From Sapria himalayana (taxonomy: Eukaryota > Streptophyta > Magnoliopsida > Malpighiales > Rafflesiaceae): 64,000 nt of DNA. Each line of letters opens with the position of its first letter. Within the stretch, counting starts at the first letter, position 1. The notes under the pieces are model-generated. The model ran no database searches. It was not told where the DNA came from and was given only the letters and a program-made list of their open reading frames with translations. The translations under genes were made by a program, and so were the position numbers. The stretch lies in contig JAREIK010001718.1 in NCBI GenBank assembly GCA_029783825.1, forward strand, positions 1,875,898 through 1,939,897. The letters are read 5' to 3'. Of the stretch, positions 49,360 through 62,066 are shown piece after piece.

Positions 49360-52300
49360 TGAGGTGTCAAACATGTCATGTCATATTGGAATTACCTAGT
49401 TTTTGGTGGCCTAGTTGGGCCATCATGTCGTGCCTTGCAAGACACAACTGGATAATGGCTAGCCCAACATGGCTCGTCTTCTAGACTAATTCTGGGTAGA
49501 GTTGAGCTGGGTCATGCCTAGACATGCTCGGCCATGCCGAGTGGGGCCAGTTCGGGCCTAGATATGCCAACTTAGCTAGGAGCCTAGGACTAGCCGACTA
49601 AGTCAACCATTCATAGAGTCCGAGATCAACTTGACTAACCCCCATGGGCCCCCTAGTTGTGGATTAATGATTTTATTTGTTTTTTACATATTTGAAATTT
49701 TAAGTTATCGATTATAAGTTGCACTTGTGTTACATTATTTATTTATTTCACATAAATCACAGAAAAATAAATTCATTAAAACAAATCACAAATGATAAAT
49801 TTTAATAATAAAAAAACACGTCCATAAATATAAAATAATTAATCATCATCCAATTCAATCAAAAAAAATAAACAAATGCAACATCATAACTCATAACAAC
49901 ATAAAATAAAAATTATCAATCATAATCATGAGCCATACAAGCTTTATCCCAATACCAATCAGTGTTAGTATGCAATTGATCATTATCTCATAAGTATTTG
50001 AAAGTATCACTAGCTATGGGCTTAACTTCCTCAAAGTCACATGAGTCAACATCTACTAGCAACTCCTCCACTCTTATTCCAACACGATCCTAGATGTTCA
50101 ACCTCAAATCCTCTCAATCCTTCATGCACACTAGTACCTCAACAAAATTTGGCCATAGTCTCGATCTCTTATCAAAAATCACATTGACTACCACTTAAAA
50201 AGCATACTCCAATGCTACACTCGACACTAGAAGAGTTTGTAGATTCCATGTCATCTTGGAAAGTATGGGATATGTGGACTCATATAATTTCTACCATTGT
50301 AAAATATCAAGGTTCTTATTATCATTATATGATATGATTGAGTTGTAATTAGTATTCAAGTATCGAGACAGCTTGCTCCTATTCAACAGTCCACTCTGTC
50401 ATTTCCTACTCATTAAATGAATGGAGAAGTCATTATCTTTGAATACAGTATTTATGTTCATACTTAAAGTCAGGCTACAACTACTACCATACCTTGTGTC
50501 ATAGTATGTAAATAACTCGATCAACTTATTGTGAATGAACTCTTCAAGTTGGTTTTCCTGGTTCATGCAAGAGGATATATATGTCAAAATATTCTCTACC
50601 CCTTCCAGCTTAACCCTAGGGTCCATGCAAGCAACTAGATAATAAAGAGATATAATGGTTGACTAGTACTTTAAGTACATGGTTTTCATCTCCACAACCA
50701 AGTCACTAAATGTTGGGTTATCTCTAAACTTCCTAAACATACCATTAATATTACATATGTACCTGAGAATGCAAGTGGTGAAGGTATGAACTAACAAAAA
50801 CGTATTCTTCATGTCATAAAAATTCTTCAGAAATTTTATAAATGAAATTTCTATATTCCAGTCTCTGTCATTAATAATAAGTTCTTCACTCTTTCTATTG
50901 ACATAGTCGGATATCACGTGTTTGTATCCAACACATAACTCCAATATCATGTATATGTAATTTCATCGGTGTCTCACATGTGTTTGGAATTTCTTCTTCT
51001 TTAGACTCACAGACAAATAGAGACTACCAAATTCCTATGGTCTGCTAAGTGTTCGAAGATATTTAGTGAGTTACATATTTTTCTAAAGTGGGGGAAACAA
51101 TCTTCATCTGAACTTGTATTATCTAGTTAATGATGTAACACATGCATCTAATGTGAAAAATCTCTCTTAATGGTCAATCTCTAATGGTTCTAACAAACAT
51201 GTTAATGACTACTTATTTATAGATACATTATCAAATATGATACTATATATTTTATTTTGAATTCTATTTTCTCTAAAGATTCTTATAAAGAACTCATATA
51301 TGACTGAGTCATCATGAGGATGAAGAATCTATCAAAACCCTAAATCTTTTTATTTAATATCAATTTAGAATATACATAGTGAGCGATGAGCTAAGCAAAA
51401 GTTGCATCACTATGACTAGTCTAGATACTTGATGTCATGGACACCATGCTACTATATTATCTAAATTTATTAGATATTATTCATTTTTCTAACTTATAAT
51501 CTTTTAGTATGTCATTCCTACCTGTGAACCTAGAAATCCTATAATATATAGGCTGAAAATAAGTCTGCATAATACTGACTACTCTTGGATCCTCCAAAAA
51601 AAATTTTAAAAAACCCATCATGGTGATCAGTTTGTTCATACTTTTCATTCTTAACTCGTTGCGGTATTTGAAGGGGGTCAACATATAAGCTGAACGAGAT
51701 CTAGCCTCAAAGACACCATTGCTTAGTTGGATTTTCCTAGGATCTAATATGATATGTTTTTTGGTTTAATGACCAGCATGCCTCGTTAGGTATTCTTCTA
51801 ATTTTTTTACAATACTTGTATTGTAAGAAAATGTTGTTTTCTTACATGCACTCCTATAACTATATATTTTCTTACAATACTAGTATTGTATCTATTTTTC
51901 ATCAAACACTCCTAATATTTATATTTTATACTATGGTAAAGTGAGTCCAAACTATATATATTCTTCTAATTTTTTATATTTTTGATGTTTGAGATTGGGT
52001 CGAGTCCATGGAGAAAATGTTATTTTGGTCTCGGACCTTTCCGTAGGATTATCATTATTAATATTATCTATATCTGGTCTATATTAATATTAATTTTATT
52101 ATCATTAAATTCACAATTTGTTATTTATACTTTTTTTAGTTTATGAATTAAAATAAAATATATTTGATAATAATTAAATAAAAAAAACTGAATAAGAATT
52201 AAAAAATAATACCCATTTATAGATAGGATAGGATAGAAAAAACCAAAGCAACGTCCACACTCCACCTGATTATTTTGTTGAAGCTACACTGCACCATAGT

Positions 52301-52894
52301 CCATACTTGAGGCTAAGAGCAAAGTCGAAGCCAAACCGAGAAGAGATGGACATGCAAGATATAATAATTTTATTTTATTTAAAATGAAAAAATTAAATAT
52401 ATTTATTTTTATTTTTTGGATTTTTTTATTAATTAAATATGGTAGAAACTTGACAACCATCGAATCTTCTTTTCTAGCTATTAGAAGTACATCCAACGGC
52501 CTATATGCAAAATAATTTTAATTATTTTTCAACCATTAGAACCGAATGCATCGACTTCAATAACCTTTTTTTAGTCTGGTTAGGTCATTCAGACATTCAG
52601 ATTTGGTTTGACCTTCGAACTTTGGGCCTTGAGGTCGGCCTAGGAGGGAGGGTAGGGGGTTGGGGTGGTGAGCGAGATGAAGGCATGTGCATCCACGTGC
52701 TTATGGACCGTGCCACACTAATGCTCTTAGCCAACCAAATTAGCGAGTTTTTAAAAAAAAGCTTTCATGTGCACAAGGTGGGGTAGGCTTTTTTATGAAT
52801 AAAATATTATTTTAAAAAAACTAGGTAGGTAGGGGCACGTACAAGGCTATGCCTCGAGTTGTGCCCGGACTGCCCAGCTCATTTTCCACCTCTA
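49360..52894 (-). mobile_element. hAT copy 3, complete but decayed (3535 bp), inside the LINE
   Basis: The left end TGAGGTGTCAAAC (49360-49372) has lost one base of TAGAGGTGTCAAAC. The right end is tttccacctcta (to 52894). Both are flanked by the exact 8-bp repeat tctactga. The LINE endonuclease frame runs up to one flank and resumes on the other, which proves insertion. The arms keep the family layout but GGCACGG-type words are largely GGCATGG- or catgtcatg-like. Confidence 0.92.
49916..52010 (-). pseudogene. hAT transposase relic, copy 3
   Basis: Fragments include LTPFKYRNELRMKSMNKLIT (51600-51684), ELCVGYKHVISDYVNRKSEE (50880-50940), NGMFRKFRDNPTFSDLVVEM (50690-50750) and MDPRVKLEGVENILTYISSC (50565-50626). 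The dimerisation domain lies near 50100-50330. The acidic tail contains VEELLVDVDSCDFEEV and ends at 49916-49918. The BED finger near 51770-51900 is damaged and carries an inserted duplicate with a short palindrome (51819-51838). Confidence 0.85.
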
Positions 52895-52902
52895 TCTACT
52901 GA
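52895..52902. repeat. hAT copy 3 right target-site duplication
   Basis: tctactga, identical to 49352-49359. Confidence 0.9.
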
Positions 52903-53241
52903 TAATAGAATATAGGCCATTACTAAAAGTCTAAAACTAACTCGCTTGCTCTTATCTAATATTTATAAATACACATGTTGAGATGTAGAAGATATCAGGC
53001 TCATAACATTGATTTGATTGTCCCATAACACCAAGATTCTGCCATTTTGATGGCTAGAGAAGTTGTCAAGGGAGTCAAATCTTTTGAACTTCAATTTCAT
53101 TAACCATGCTAATTTATCTGGATTGAGTATTGCTTCAAAAATAGCAAAAGTATCAATTTGGTAGGCATTAAAAAGCTTAAGTATCTCCTTATATTTTATG
53201 GAGAAATTGAAATCCCTTATGTTTCAGCTAGTGATCTTCAT
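52903..53241 (-). pseudogene. LINE ORF2, 5' part: endonuclease start
   Basis: On the minus strand from the ATG at 53239-53241: MKITSxNIRDFNFSIKYKE. This is the usual start of a plant LINE endonuclease (MKxxSWNIRG) with Trp changed to a stop. QIDTFAIFEAIL follows, where functional enzymes have QE.K, then GRILVLWDN. The reading reaches the hAT copy at 52903 and resumes at 49351. Confidence 0.85.
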
Positions 53242-53501
53242 TATACGTTTCTACCTCCCTTCCCTCCTTATTTGATAATGCTATTCTCCAGCTAGATTCA
53301 TGATTGTGCATCTTTTTAACCTCCTCTTTGGTTACGATATCTATGTCATCTAATAATTCTGCAGAATCTAAGATAATTTTACTATAGCATTCCATCTAGC
53401 GATATTGGGAACAATCTCACATATGTATATTAAACATACATCTTTTCCTTTGCAATTTAGCCCCCTTTTTGCATCCAGCCTGATCAGAACAATGAGACCC
53501 C

Positions 53502-53552
<51 letters not shown>
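53502..53552. repeat. (CA)n-(TA)n compound microsatellite
   Basis: CA units to 53529 and TA units to 53552, inside the LINE. Confidence 0.95.
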
Positions 53553-53733
53553 CATGCCCTTTACATGAGATGTCACATACATAACATACAACCCACAAAG
53601 AACCCCAAAAACATTTTGCCCCACCACCCTTACAAACATTCCCACATAAATCTCACCCTTTACCGACATTTGCAATACATGCTATGCCACAATCTCTAAC
53701 TTTCCATCTATTCCCAATACAACAGTAAGAGAA

Positions 53734-53750
53734 CCCCCCCCCCCCCCCCC
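53734..53750. repeat. Run of 17 C
   Basis: Uninterrupted homopolymer in the LINE inter-ORF region. Confidence 0.95.
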
Positions 53751-54400
53751 TCATGATTTTACATCTCATTCATTACAAGAGTAATTTCATATATTACCTT
53801 CCCATACATATGAAAAAATACATCCAAGGCAAGTACATAAAAGGAAATGACCCCCTCAAGACATCTGATCGCATATACCACCCTTACATAATAAAGAACC
53901 CTAGGGGGCCCCTGCATACATTCATACATTTAGACTTGCTTAAATCATGATTGATTCATGTTGTGGTTATACTTTGCTCTTGCTCATTTGGAACATGTTG
54001 TTTGGCATGTGGGCATTCTATCTCACACCCAGAGTTAAGAACATCCCCATGTTTGTTCATTAATAGCATCGCCCCACACACACTAATCTGGATGGGCCCC
54101 CATCTGAGCCTCAAACAAGGATACATGGAGGGGGCATTTATAACAACCCAACCTACATAAAATTTCTACCCGTTCATACATAATAAGTACATTTTTTCCT
54201 ACATACTTCTTTGACAAATTTCTCCCTTGTCCATCCTTAAAACTCCAACAATAGTTCTCCCAACAAAATAAAAAACTATGCAACTAAAACTCAAAATTTA
54301 AGAAGCTAAGTTCTCCTATAATGCATCTATGATGGGTGGGGTATTTCCCCTATGTGATATGCTTTTATTTTTACTTTTATTTCTAAGGTTTAAAGAAGGG

Positions 54401-56240
54401 TCATTTCTAGGAGCCATTGCATCCTTCTTCTTTTTTTTTCACTTTAACCATGGTAAAGCTTTCATCTAATTCCTTCGTTTGATGGATATTAATCTTTCCT
54501 TCCTCTTTTGAGGAGAAAAGGTGACTTTTCGCTCTTAGAGATTCTGGATCTTTATGAATTACTAAAGCTCTCTGTTTCTCAGGATATGAGCCCATTTCTT
54601 ATTTATTTTCTGGACAGTGGCTTGAAGCAGTGGGGTTTGATTCCATATTCACCGCTTTCTCCTCTTATTCCATCTTGTTTTTTTTGATAGATAATTAACA
54701 AGTGACTAATTACCAAGTAGAAATTGCAATAGGGAGGCAAGTTTAGAAATACTACAGGTTGACATATTTTTGAGCCATTTGAGAAGTTTAAGAAAATTTC
54801 ATTCGGTAGCTCTTCATTCATATCCATTTCTACTAATACTCTAACATATACTATTTTGGTATGTTAGAGGTTAATTTGCCAATGTGAAGAGGTTTTCAAA
54901 TTCAAATTATAGTTTTACTTAGACCTATTAGATTCCAAAGGTGAATCAGGAAGTTTGGAAATTTAACCTAAATTAAATTTTTAGCTATCTCTTTTAGCTC
55001 ATAATGAAAACTCATGAAGAGTGACTTGATATAAAATGGTCTATTAAAAACTACATATGGTCCAGAATTCAAGACTTCCTCCATATCTTTAGTATTTTTT
55101 AATTTGAAAAAAATCCACCCACTAAGATGTTGTATAGCTTGGGCACTTACTTTCCATTCTTCTTCCATAAATTTTTTTAATAAGAAAATATCATGGGTTT
55201 TTTGTCACAAAATATCCTATCAAGTAGTTTTTCCAATGTTCTATACCATAGAGTAAGTCTTTATTTTCAAAGAAAGCATTACTAGGCTTTTTAGAGGAGA
55301 GGTAGGATAATTTGGTGGTATTTGGCAAAGTCCTATTCACTAATAAGAGACTACTCCATAGGACTTTATTTTTCCCAAATATATTGGGGTGTTCGAGTGG
55401 GAGAGGAGTCTCCTTGGCCTCCATATTATGGGTATATTCAAGATAAGTTTTGTGATTATTAGAGTAGGAGATTAACAACCTACTTCTACCTATCTCATTA
55501 CCCTTATTGTTTGAGATTTCATCATAATTTAGAAGGGAATCCTCTTCTTCATTTATATTATAATGCATATTGTTCCATACAGTGTGTGTTCCCTCATATT
55601 TGTCGCTACAATTTGAAAGCATTCCCACCAATTTACCAACACAATTTTCTACATTGTGCATGACCATAGAATCGACACAATAGTTTTCATCTACCAAATG
55701 AAAATTCATATCTCCATCACGATGATTAGCCTTCACAAAAGGCATATCACAAACTCCGCTAAAGCATTTTTAATCTAGAAAAGAATTATTATGCATTTGA
55801 ACATTAACATCACGTGAACTCTCATTAAAATAAACTATAACTCCATTTTTATTATCCTTTGGTAAATATTAATCCGGGTCAATAGAAATTTTACCAATAA
55901 GGTTTTTTGCATATCTCCAACATCAATGATGAATTCCATTACATCATGATCACTTTTAGAACAAATTTACAGTCTCCTTATTCGATTCTGCTTCAGGGAG
56001 GCCTTACTATGGTTCTAGAGCTCCGTAAATGGTGCCTAAAAGTTTGGGAACCTTTTGATTGAGTTTAAGGTATTGTGAGTTATGTTTTCCCTTAATGGGT
56101 CGAGCAGTCTCATGGTGCCCATTCTAGTTGATAATTTATGTGGTAAAATTAGTTTCTAATGTCCAGAAACTTTCTCTACCACAATTCTTCTTAGATATGA
56201 TCCTTTGAAGGTTAAAAAACTCCATAATTGAGGAAGTTTC
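54401..56240 (-). pseudogene. LINE ORF1 (DUF4283-type RNA-binding protein) relic
   Basis: ORF1 of plant LINEs binds the element RNA. Minus-strand pieces in order: an N-terminal part starting MEFFNLQRIISKKN-like near 56225; a 184-residue acidic piece (55745-55191); and EEWKVSAQAIQHLSGWIFFK with FKLKNTKDMEEVLNSGPY (55168-54968), the DUF4283 signature. Then come VEMDMNEELPNEI, VVFLNLPPYCNFY (54840-54700) and a charged tail (54595-54407). Only a few frame breaks separate them, so ORF1 is better kept than the Gypsy genes around it. Confidence 0.8.
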
Positions 56241-56335
56241 TTGAAGGGATTTGAGGGGATTCGGGGAGGAGAGATTGAGGAAAGAAATCAGCATCCTTTA
56301 ACCCTTGTAAAAAAAGATATTATGTAATCAAAGTG

Positions 56336-57585
56336 TTGTTAATTTTGATGTGGTTCCTAGGTGTTTGTTTATTAAAAAAACTTATCGAGAAAGCATATTT
56401 GTTCTTTAAAAGAGTTAGTAAAAAATAATTATCAATTTTCAAATGACCATGGCTTTGGGAGAAAATATGTTAGAGTTTTGGAGATGGAACCACTTACTGC
56501 ATTCGAAGCTAACATGTTGCATTTATAAATAAGTTGGAAGCTTGTGAGAAGATTTGAAGAAGTATGAAAGAACTTGACACTTTGCAAGCACAAGAAATGA
56601 TGACTTTAAACCAAATTAATTAATTGAAGGAAGACATTGGATTTTAAAACATATAGAATGTGTATTGGTCTAACCCTATTATCTTCACACACAACCATCT
56701 AAATTTGAGAAATAAGAAAAATGTTTCTTATATAAATTATGGTAGTATGCACCAAAATATTGGCCATGATCCAAAAATTTTTGAGCACAATTTAATGGGG
56801 TATAAGAATGAATGAGGGTCAAGCTCAAATTATCAATACCAAAAAGTATAAAAAAAGTTTCCTATAAATATCAATTTGTTGGCACTTCTAACTAAGATAG
56901 AGTGAAAGAATGATTTTCATGAATACTGAATGGAGAAGCTTATGACAAAGTTGGAAATTTCAAACAAGGAAATGTAGAGTATAGAAATTAGATGAGCTAG
57001 AAAGTGATATGAAGGCCATTGTGAAGAAATGTTTATCTATAGTATTTATAAGTGGAAAAAAGTTTGAGAAACAACATGAGGAACAAACTAAAATAGATGA
57101 AGATATTATTGATAGCACCGTGATTTTCCTAAAAGTCATGGCTCTCACCATGGCTGATTCAAAATTCATTGAGACTAATACTATGATATTTTATGAAGCA
57201 ACAACATACATTAGATTCATTACCTTGCTTATATTTTTAGCTATTAATAATGGAGAATGTGAAGTCGGAGAGAAAATGAAGAAGAACAAAAGTAGTGGGA
57301 AGAAATATGTGAAGGAGAATGATGCCAAAAATAGTCTTCTTTATTATTTACCTCTTCCACAAAGATTTAGGAAGGGGAAAATAAATGAATAGTTTTAGAT
57401 ATTTTTTAATATTTTTTTAGAAACTAAAAGTTAATAATCTGTTTGCTGAAGTATATCCCATATATTCAACTATATAAAGTTTATGAAGGATGTTATGGGT
57501 AGCAAGAGAAAATTAGATATGGATAAAATCATTAATATGATTGAGAAATATAATACAATCATTTAATGAAACCTCACAAGAAAAT
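56336..57585 (+). pseudogene. Gag relic, second part, plus-strand Gypsy family 1 element
   Basis: Gag resumes with VVPRCLFIKKTYRE (56352-56393), then NYQFSNDHGFGRKYVRVLEM-like pieces (56426-56495) and a variable middle. The best open piece is 57009-57392, ending LLYYLPLPQRFRKGKINE, which is the junction to the capsid-end/protease region, then KFMKDVMGSKRKLDMDK. It is continuous with 45705-46374 once the LINE is set aside. Confidence 0.8.
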
Positions 57586-57990
57586 TGAAGGATCCAAAAA
57601 GTTTTACTATACCATGTACGATTGTGAAGCACACATTTAGCAAAATATATTATGATTTAGGATCACGTGTCAACTTGATGCCTTTATAAATAGTATGATG
57701 ATTAAAGCTCAGTGAAATCACTCCAACCTCTATCTCAATTCAAATGGAAGATCAATCGACTATGCATCTAATGTGTATTATTGAAGATGTATTGATTAAG
57801 ATTGATCTTTTTAATTTTTTGCATGGATTTTATTGTGTTAGATATGAAAAAAGATCAATATGCCCCATTAATCTTGGGATGACCATTTTTAGTATCTAGA
57901 GAGGCCTTGATTGATGTGAAGAAGAAAGAATTTTCACTTTGAGTGGGTGGAAAATATATTAAATTTAACCTTTATTAAGTGGGTGAATAG
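57586..57990 (+). pseudogene. Protease relic, plus-strand Gypsy family 1 element
   Basis: KLKDPKSFTIPCTIVKHTF leads to the active site YYDLGSRVNLMPL (57652-57690), with the D-L-G triplet often seen in this plant lineage. MEDQSTMHL, CIIEDVLIKIDLFNF and REALIDVKKKEFSL follow. The gene is nearly readable in one frame with a few stops. Confidence 0.85.
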
Positions 57991-59024
57991 TTTAGATGAT
58001 GATGATGAAGGTCATTGGAGGATAGATAATCTTTTCTACATAGCAATGCAATAACATGTCAGCTTTTGATAGAAAGATTTTGTAAAAGACTACTAGCTCG
58101 ATAAGGATGAGAGAGATGACATAGAAGAAAATATTTAGTGCTACAAAAATGGAGTAGAAAGTGGTAAAGATGATTATCATGAAGTTATGATATTCTTCAA
58201 AGTTACGACTTTAAATAATGGCTGAGAAGGAAACTCTAAAGATAAAGAAAAGAAAATGAATTGCCTAATTTCTTGATGCATAATCACAAAGAAAATGAAA
58301 ATGAAAAATTAGAGATTACACATAAAGTGAAAGCAAAATCTAAACTAATGCTTGATAAAATGGAATATGAAGAAATGGTTGAAATGAAAATTTTGGAGAT
58401 TCTTAAGGAAGTTGAGAAAAATGATGAAGCAATGATGAAAGTCATGGCTTTCAATAGTACAATGACTTTGGAGTTCTAGAAGCTAAAAGAAATACTTGTG
58501 GTTCCTCAAAATACTATGATATTGTGTTACATAAAGTATGCTCAAGTATAGCCCAGCACAATGCCATGATGCTCAAAAAAATTTCAGCTTTAATAGATCA
58601 AAAATCACCTAGTGAAAGAAGTTCAAAAAAAGCAAGTCACATGGATGATTCAATGTCAAAAAAAAACCAAAAAGAAAAGAGTAAGTGAAGAAATATACTG
58701 AAAGAAAAGCCTAGGCAGCCAAGATCACCAATGGAGGTATGAATTCAATGATGGTTTAGCTACCAACATTAAGTATAATATCATTGGGAGGCAACCCAAT
58801 TTTTTTTCTGTAATATGTGATATAATAATGATATGTAGGTAGTCACATAAAATATAATGCAACATTCATTAATTTTAAAAGTCATACAGCTCAGACTCTA
58901 CTATGATTCTTTAACTAACTACAAAAAGGAATAATCTCACTATCTTGGAATACTATGAAACAACTAGTCATAACAAACATTTATGTACGAAGAGGGAAGT
59001 CTATATATCCTATCTAAATAAAGG
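57991..59024 (+). pseudogene. 3' ORF remnant and 3' noncoding region, plus-strand Gypsy family 1 element (pol deleted)
   Basis: After protease there is no RT, RNase H or integrase. Instead comes Lys/Glu/Met-rich sequence (58261-58479, ILEILKEVEKNDEAMMKVMA) like the coiled-coil 3' ORF of family 2. A basic stretch (58600-58730) and an attgggaggcaaccca motif (58783-58798), common in the 3' part of such elements, follow. The element is thus an internally deleted, non-autonomous form. Confidence 0.6.
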
Positions 59025-59066
59025 ATGGATTGCTAGAGGATGAGCATCTATTTTAGTATGTGAGTT
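59025..59066 (+). other. Polypurine region of the plus-strand Gypsy family 1 element
   Basis: ggattgctagaggatgagca is a decayed GGATTGCTTGAGGACAAGCA, the motif before the 3' LTR also seen at 16570 and 30895. TGTTAAG, the LTR start, follows at 59067. Confidence 0.7.
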
Positions 59067-59225
59067 TGTTAAGTATGTCATATATCAAATAATACTAACC
59101 ATTTGGTATGATTTTTATGATGTGTTTTACCTAAAAGAAATATTTAATCGTAATTATTTTACAAAAAAATATAATTTTGGAGGATTTTGATGAATAGTTT
59201 AAAATTGATATTTTTTAGTATGAAA
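59067..59225 (+). repeat. Gypsy family 1 3' LTR, part left of hAT copy 4
   Basis: TGTTAAGTATGTCATATATC matches TGTTGATAAAACATATC at 7432. The LTR is cut by hAT copy 4 and continues at 62895. Confidence 0.8.
59218..59225. repeat. hAT copy 4 left target-site duplication
   Basis: gtatgaaa, repeated exactly at 62887-62894. Confidence 0.97.
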
Positions 59226-59946
59226 TAGAGGTGTCAAACGGGCTGTCCGGCACGGCACGGCCCGTTTTTCACGAGCACGATCGTGCTATCATGTCGTGCA
59301 GGGCACGGCACGGTTTGTATATAGGCGGGCACGGCACGGCCCATAGGCACGGCAAGGCTGTGCCGTGCCGTGCCGGGCCCGCTCGGGCACGCCTTGGCCA
59401 TACAGGCCAGGCGGCATGGCCGGGCAGGCGGGAGCCGGGATGCCGGATCGGGTCACCGGAGTCCGGGAGGCCGCACGGGCTGACCGCTGACGGACAGGCA
59501 GATGGCAGATTAATTTTTTTTTATTGTAAATTTTTTGATTAAGTAACCGTATAGAGTATTAATTATTAAATATAATTTTTTGTAAAAATTATAAAAATTA
59601 AAATTAAATAAAACAAACAAATATTAGAAAAATTTTTTTTTATCAAATTCAATTTAGTTTAGCTTTTTTTATATTTATAATTTATTAATTATATATTAAA
59701 ATTTAAAGTTATTAATTTTTAAAATAAAATTTAAATTGTAAAAAAAATAAATAAATACATTATGTTAGTAAAAATTAAAATTAAAAAAAAATAAACTACA
59801 CAAAAGAAAAATTACCAATCATGCTTTTGAAACCAATGGTCCGAACAAAACAAGTATAAGTTTCAACACAACGTATGGTACAAAGTACAAACAAAGCGTA
59901 TAAATAAAATAAATAAAAAACATCGAAAAAAAAGAGCAGATGAGCA

Positions 59947-62066
59947 TCAATCGTCAAGCGGCATATCATGAGAATCATCAGCAGCAACATCAAGATCAGT
60001 ATCATATGGATCATCATCATCAGCAATCAGCTCCTCCGCCATCGTAGTGGATGTGGATGCAACTGCAGTGTCTGTCACAGTCCCAGCTTCAGCACGATCA
60101 CAGATGCTAAATCTCGATTCCTCCTAATCCTTCAAACATGCCAAGGCCTCAACCATATCTGGACGTAATCTCGATCTCCTATCCGAAATCACATTCACTG
60201 CAACAGAAAAAGTAGACTCCGATGCTACGCTCGACACCGGAGGAGTCAGTAGATCCCGTGCCATCCTAGATAGCACGGAACATGTGGACTCATATGATTT
60301 CCACCACTGTAATAAATCAAGATTCTTATTATCAGAATGTGATAGGATTGAGCAGTAATCGGTATCTAAGTACCGAGACAGCTCGCTCCTATGTGATGGT
60401 CCACCCCTACGTTTCCCCCTCGCTAGGTTAATGGAATAATCGTCATCTCCAAACAAGGTATCAATGTCCGTAATCACAGTCTCACCACCACCACCACCAT
60501 ACCTAGTATCGTAGTATGTGAACAGGTCTGTCAACTTCTCGTAAATGAACCCTTCAGGTGGCTCTTCCAGATTCATGCACGAGGAAATGAAAGTCAGGGT
60601 GTTTTCAACCCCTTCCACCTTAGCCCTAGGGTCCATGCATGCTGCGAGGCAATAAAGAGATGGAATGGTGGACCAGTACTTCAGGTACTTGGTCTCCATC
60701 TCTGCAACCATATGGCTAAGCGTCGGGTCCACTCGATACTTCCTAAACATGCTACTAATGTTGCATATGCACAGGAGTGCAATGCAAGTGGTGGGCGTAT
60801 AAACCGACGGACACATGTCCGTCGTGTCATAAAATATATTCAGGAATTTCATAAATGAAATTCCTGAAGCCCAGTCAGTGTCGTCAATAATAAGTTCGTC
60901 ACTCTTATTATTGACGTAGTCGGATATCACGTGTTCGTATCCAACACATGATTCCAACATCAAGTACGTGTAATTCCAACGATATCTCACATTCGATTGG
61001 AATTTCTTCTTCTTAAGATTCGTAGACAAACAGAGACTACCAAACTCTTGTAGTCTGCGAGGAGTGCGAATATACTTGAGTGCATTGCGTATATTTTCCA
61101 ACGCGGGGGAACACACCTTCATACCCGCTTGAACTATCAGGTTAATCACATGACACATGCATCTGACATGAAAGATCTCTCCTAATGGTGCGTCTCTAAT
61201 ATTCCTAACATATTGATCGCTACTCCATTATTCGCAGCATTATCGAAAGTGACACTAAAAATTTTATTTTGAATTTTATATTCCCTAAATATTTTCATCA
61301 TACACTCAAAAATGGCCGGGCCATCATGAGGATGAAGAATCTCAGTGAATCCTAATATTTTTTTATTTATTGTCCAGTTAGAATCTACATAGTGACTCGT
61401 GAGACATGCATAAGAATAATCATCGTGACATGTCCATATATCGGACGTCATGAACACCACTCCACTATATGCCAAAAATTCCTTAATTATTTTTTGTTTT
61501 TCTAACTTATATATCTTTAGTATGTCACTCCTAGATGTGGACCTAGGAATCCTACGATAGGATTGTTGAAAATAAGTCTGCATGATGCGCACTACCCTCG
61601 GATCTTCCGAAAATCTGATCGGAAGACCCATCAATGTGATGAGCCTGGCCATGCCGTCCCTACCTAACTCGCTGGAGTATACAAAGGGAGTAAACTTTGA
61701 GACTGAACTCGATCCAGTCTCAAAAAATATAGTGCCAAGTTAGGTTTGCCTAGGATCTAAGGGTCCATGTTTTTTGGTGCATATTTCGGCATGCCTCTTA
61801 AGGTGCCCAGTCCCACATGTACTCTTGCATGTTAAAAGTCTCATACAATATTTGCACTGTGCCATTTCAAGTTCCTCACCCCTAACATTTACTTGTGTTA
61901 TGATTTTAAAATGTGTCCAAACTACAGAAGTCCTCCTAGTTTTTTATTTTTTAGAACTTTGGGTTGAGACGACAGGAGAAACCAAAGTTTCAGCAGCCGC
62001 AGACATCTGTGTAACACTAACATTTTCATTTTCCAAATTTAAATACGTGTCAGGTGTATTTTTCAT
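59947..62066 (-). pseudogene. hAT transposase, BED-finger RICESLEEPER-like, nearly intact
   Basis: The likely start is the ATG at 62064-62066; about 700 codons, normal for the family. BED finger: SVVWTHF, then CKYC and HLKRHAEIC (61945-61800). Core: FMTSDIWTCHDDYSYACLTS with the first catalytic Asp, TFDNAANNG with the second, and RCMCHVINLIVQAG with the CxxH. Next come CVGYEHVISDY and the hAT dimerisation domain WWKSYESTCSVLSRMARDLL, SSVASESTFS. An acidic tail ends at 59947-59949. Defects: TAA at 61944-61946 and 61740-61742 (both CAA by comparison with copy 2 or expected context), TAG at 60124-60126 (TGG in copy 2), and a 4-base loss near 61206-61216 that shifts the frame. Confidence 0.93.

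Larger units (their letters stand above)
53242..54400 (-). other. LINE region between ORF1 and ORF2
   Basis: No conserved domain is readable. It holds a (CA)n/(TA)n run and a run of 17 C. The strand is C- and A-rich with many short chance frames. It is probably the ORF1 C-terminal tail plus inter-ORF spacer. Confidence 0.5.
46375..56335 (-). mobile_element. L1-type plant LINE, minus strand, with nested hAT copy
   Basis: The 3' end is marked by poly(T) at 46375-46383 (poly(A) on the coding strand). Moving right come zinc-binding and RT regions, the endonuclease, and ORF1. The 5' end lies near 56335, where the Gypsy gag resumes. Without the 3.5-kb hAT insertion and its 8-bp duplication the LINE is about 6.4 kb, a usual full length for plant L1-type elements. 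A target duplication of the LINE itself could not be read with confidence. Confidence 0.85.

Noticed and set aside
53368..53675. Open frames with Tyr-Ile and Cys-Val runs
   Set aside because: Translations of the (CA)n/(TA)n microsatellite inside the LINE.
46360..56345. A target-site duplication for the LINE
   Set aside because: Flanks next to the poly(T) and near 56325-56345 share only vague similarity; no convincing repeat of 8 bp or more.
59231..59542. 103-residue plus-strand open frame in GC-rich DNA
   Set aside because: It lies in the left terminal arm of hAT copy 4. The composition is the repeated GGCACGG words, with no domain and no start context.
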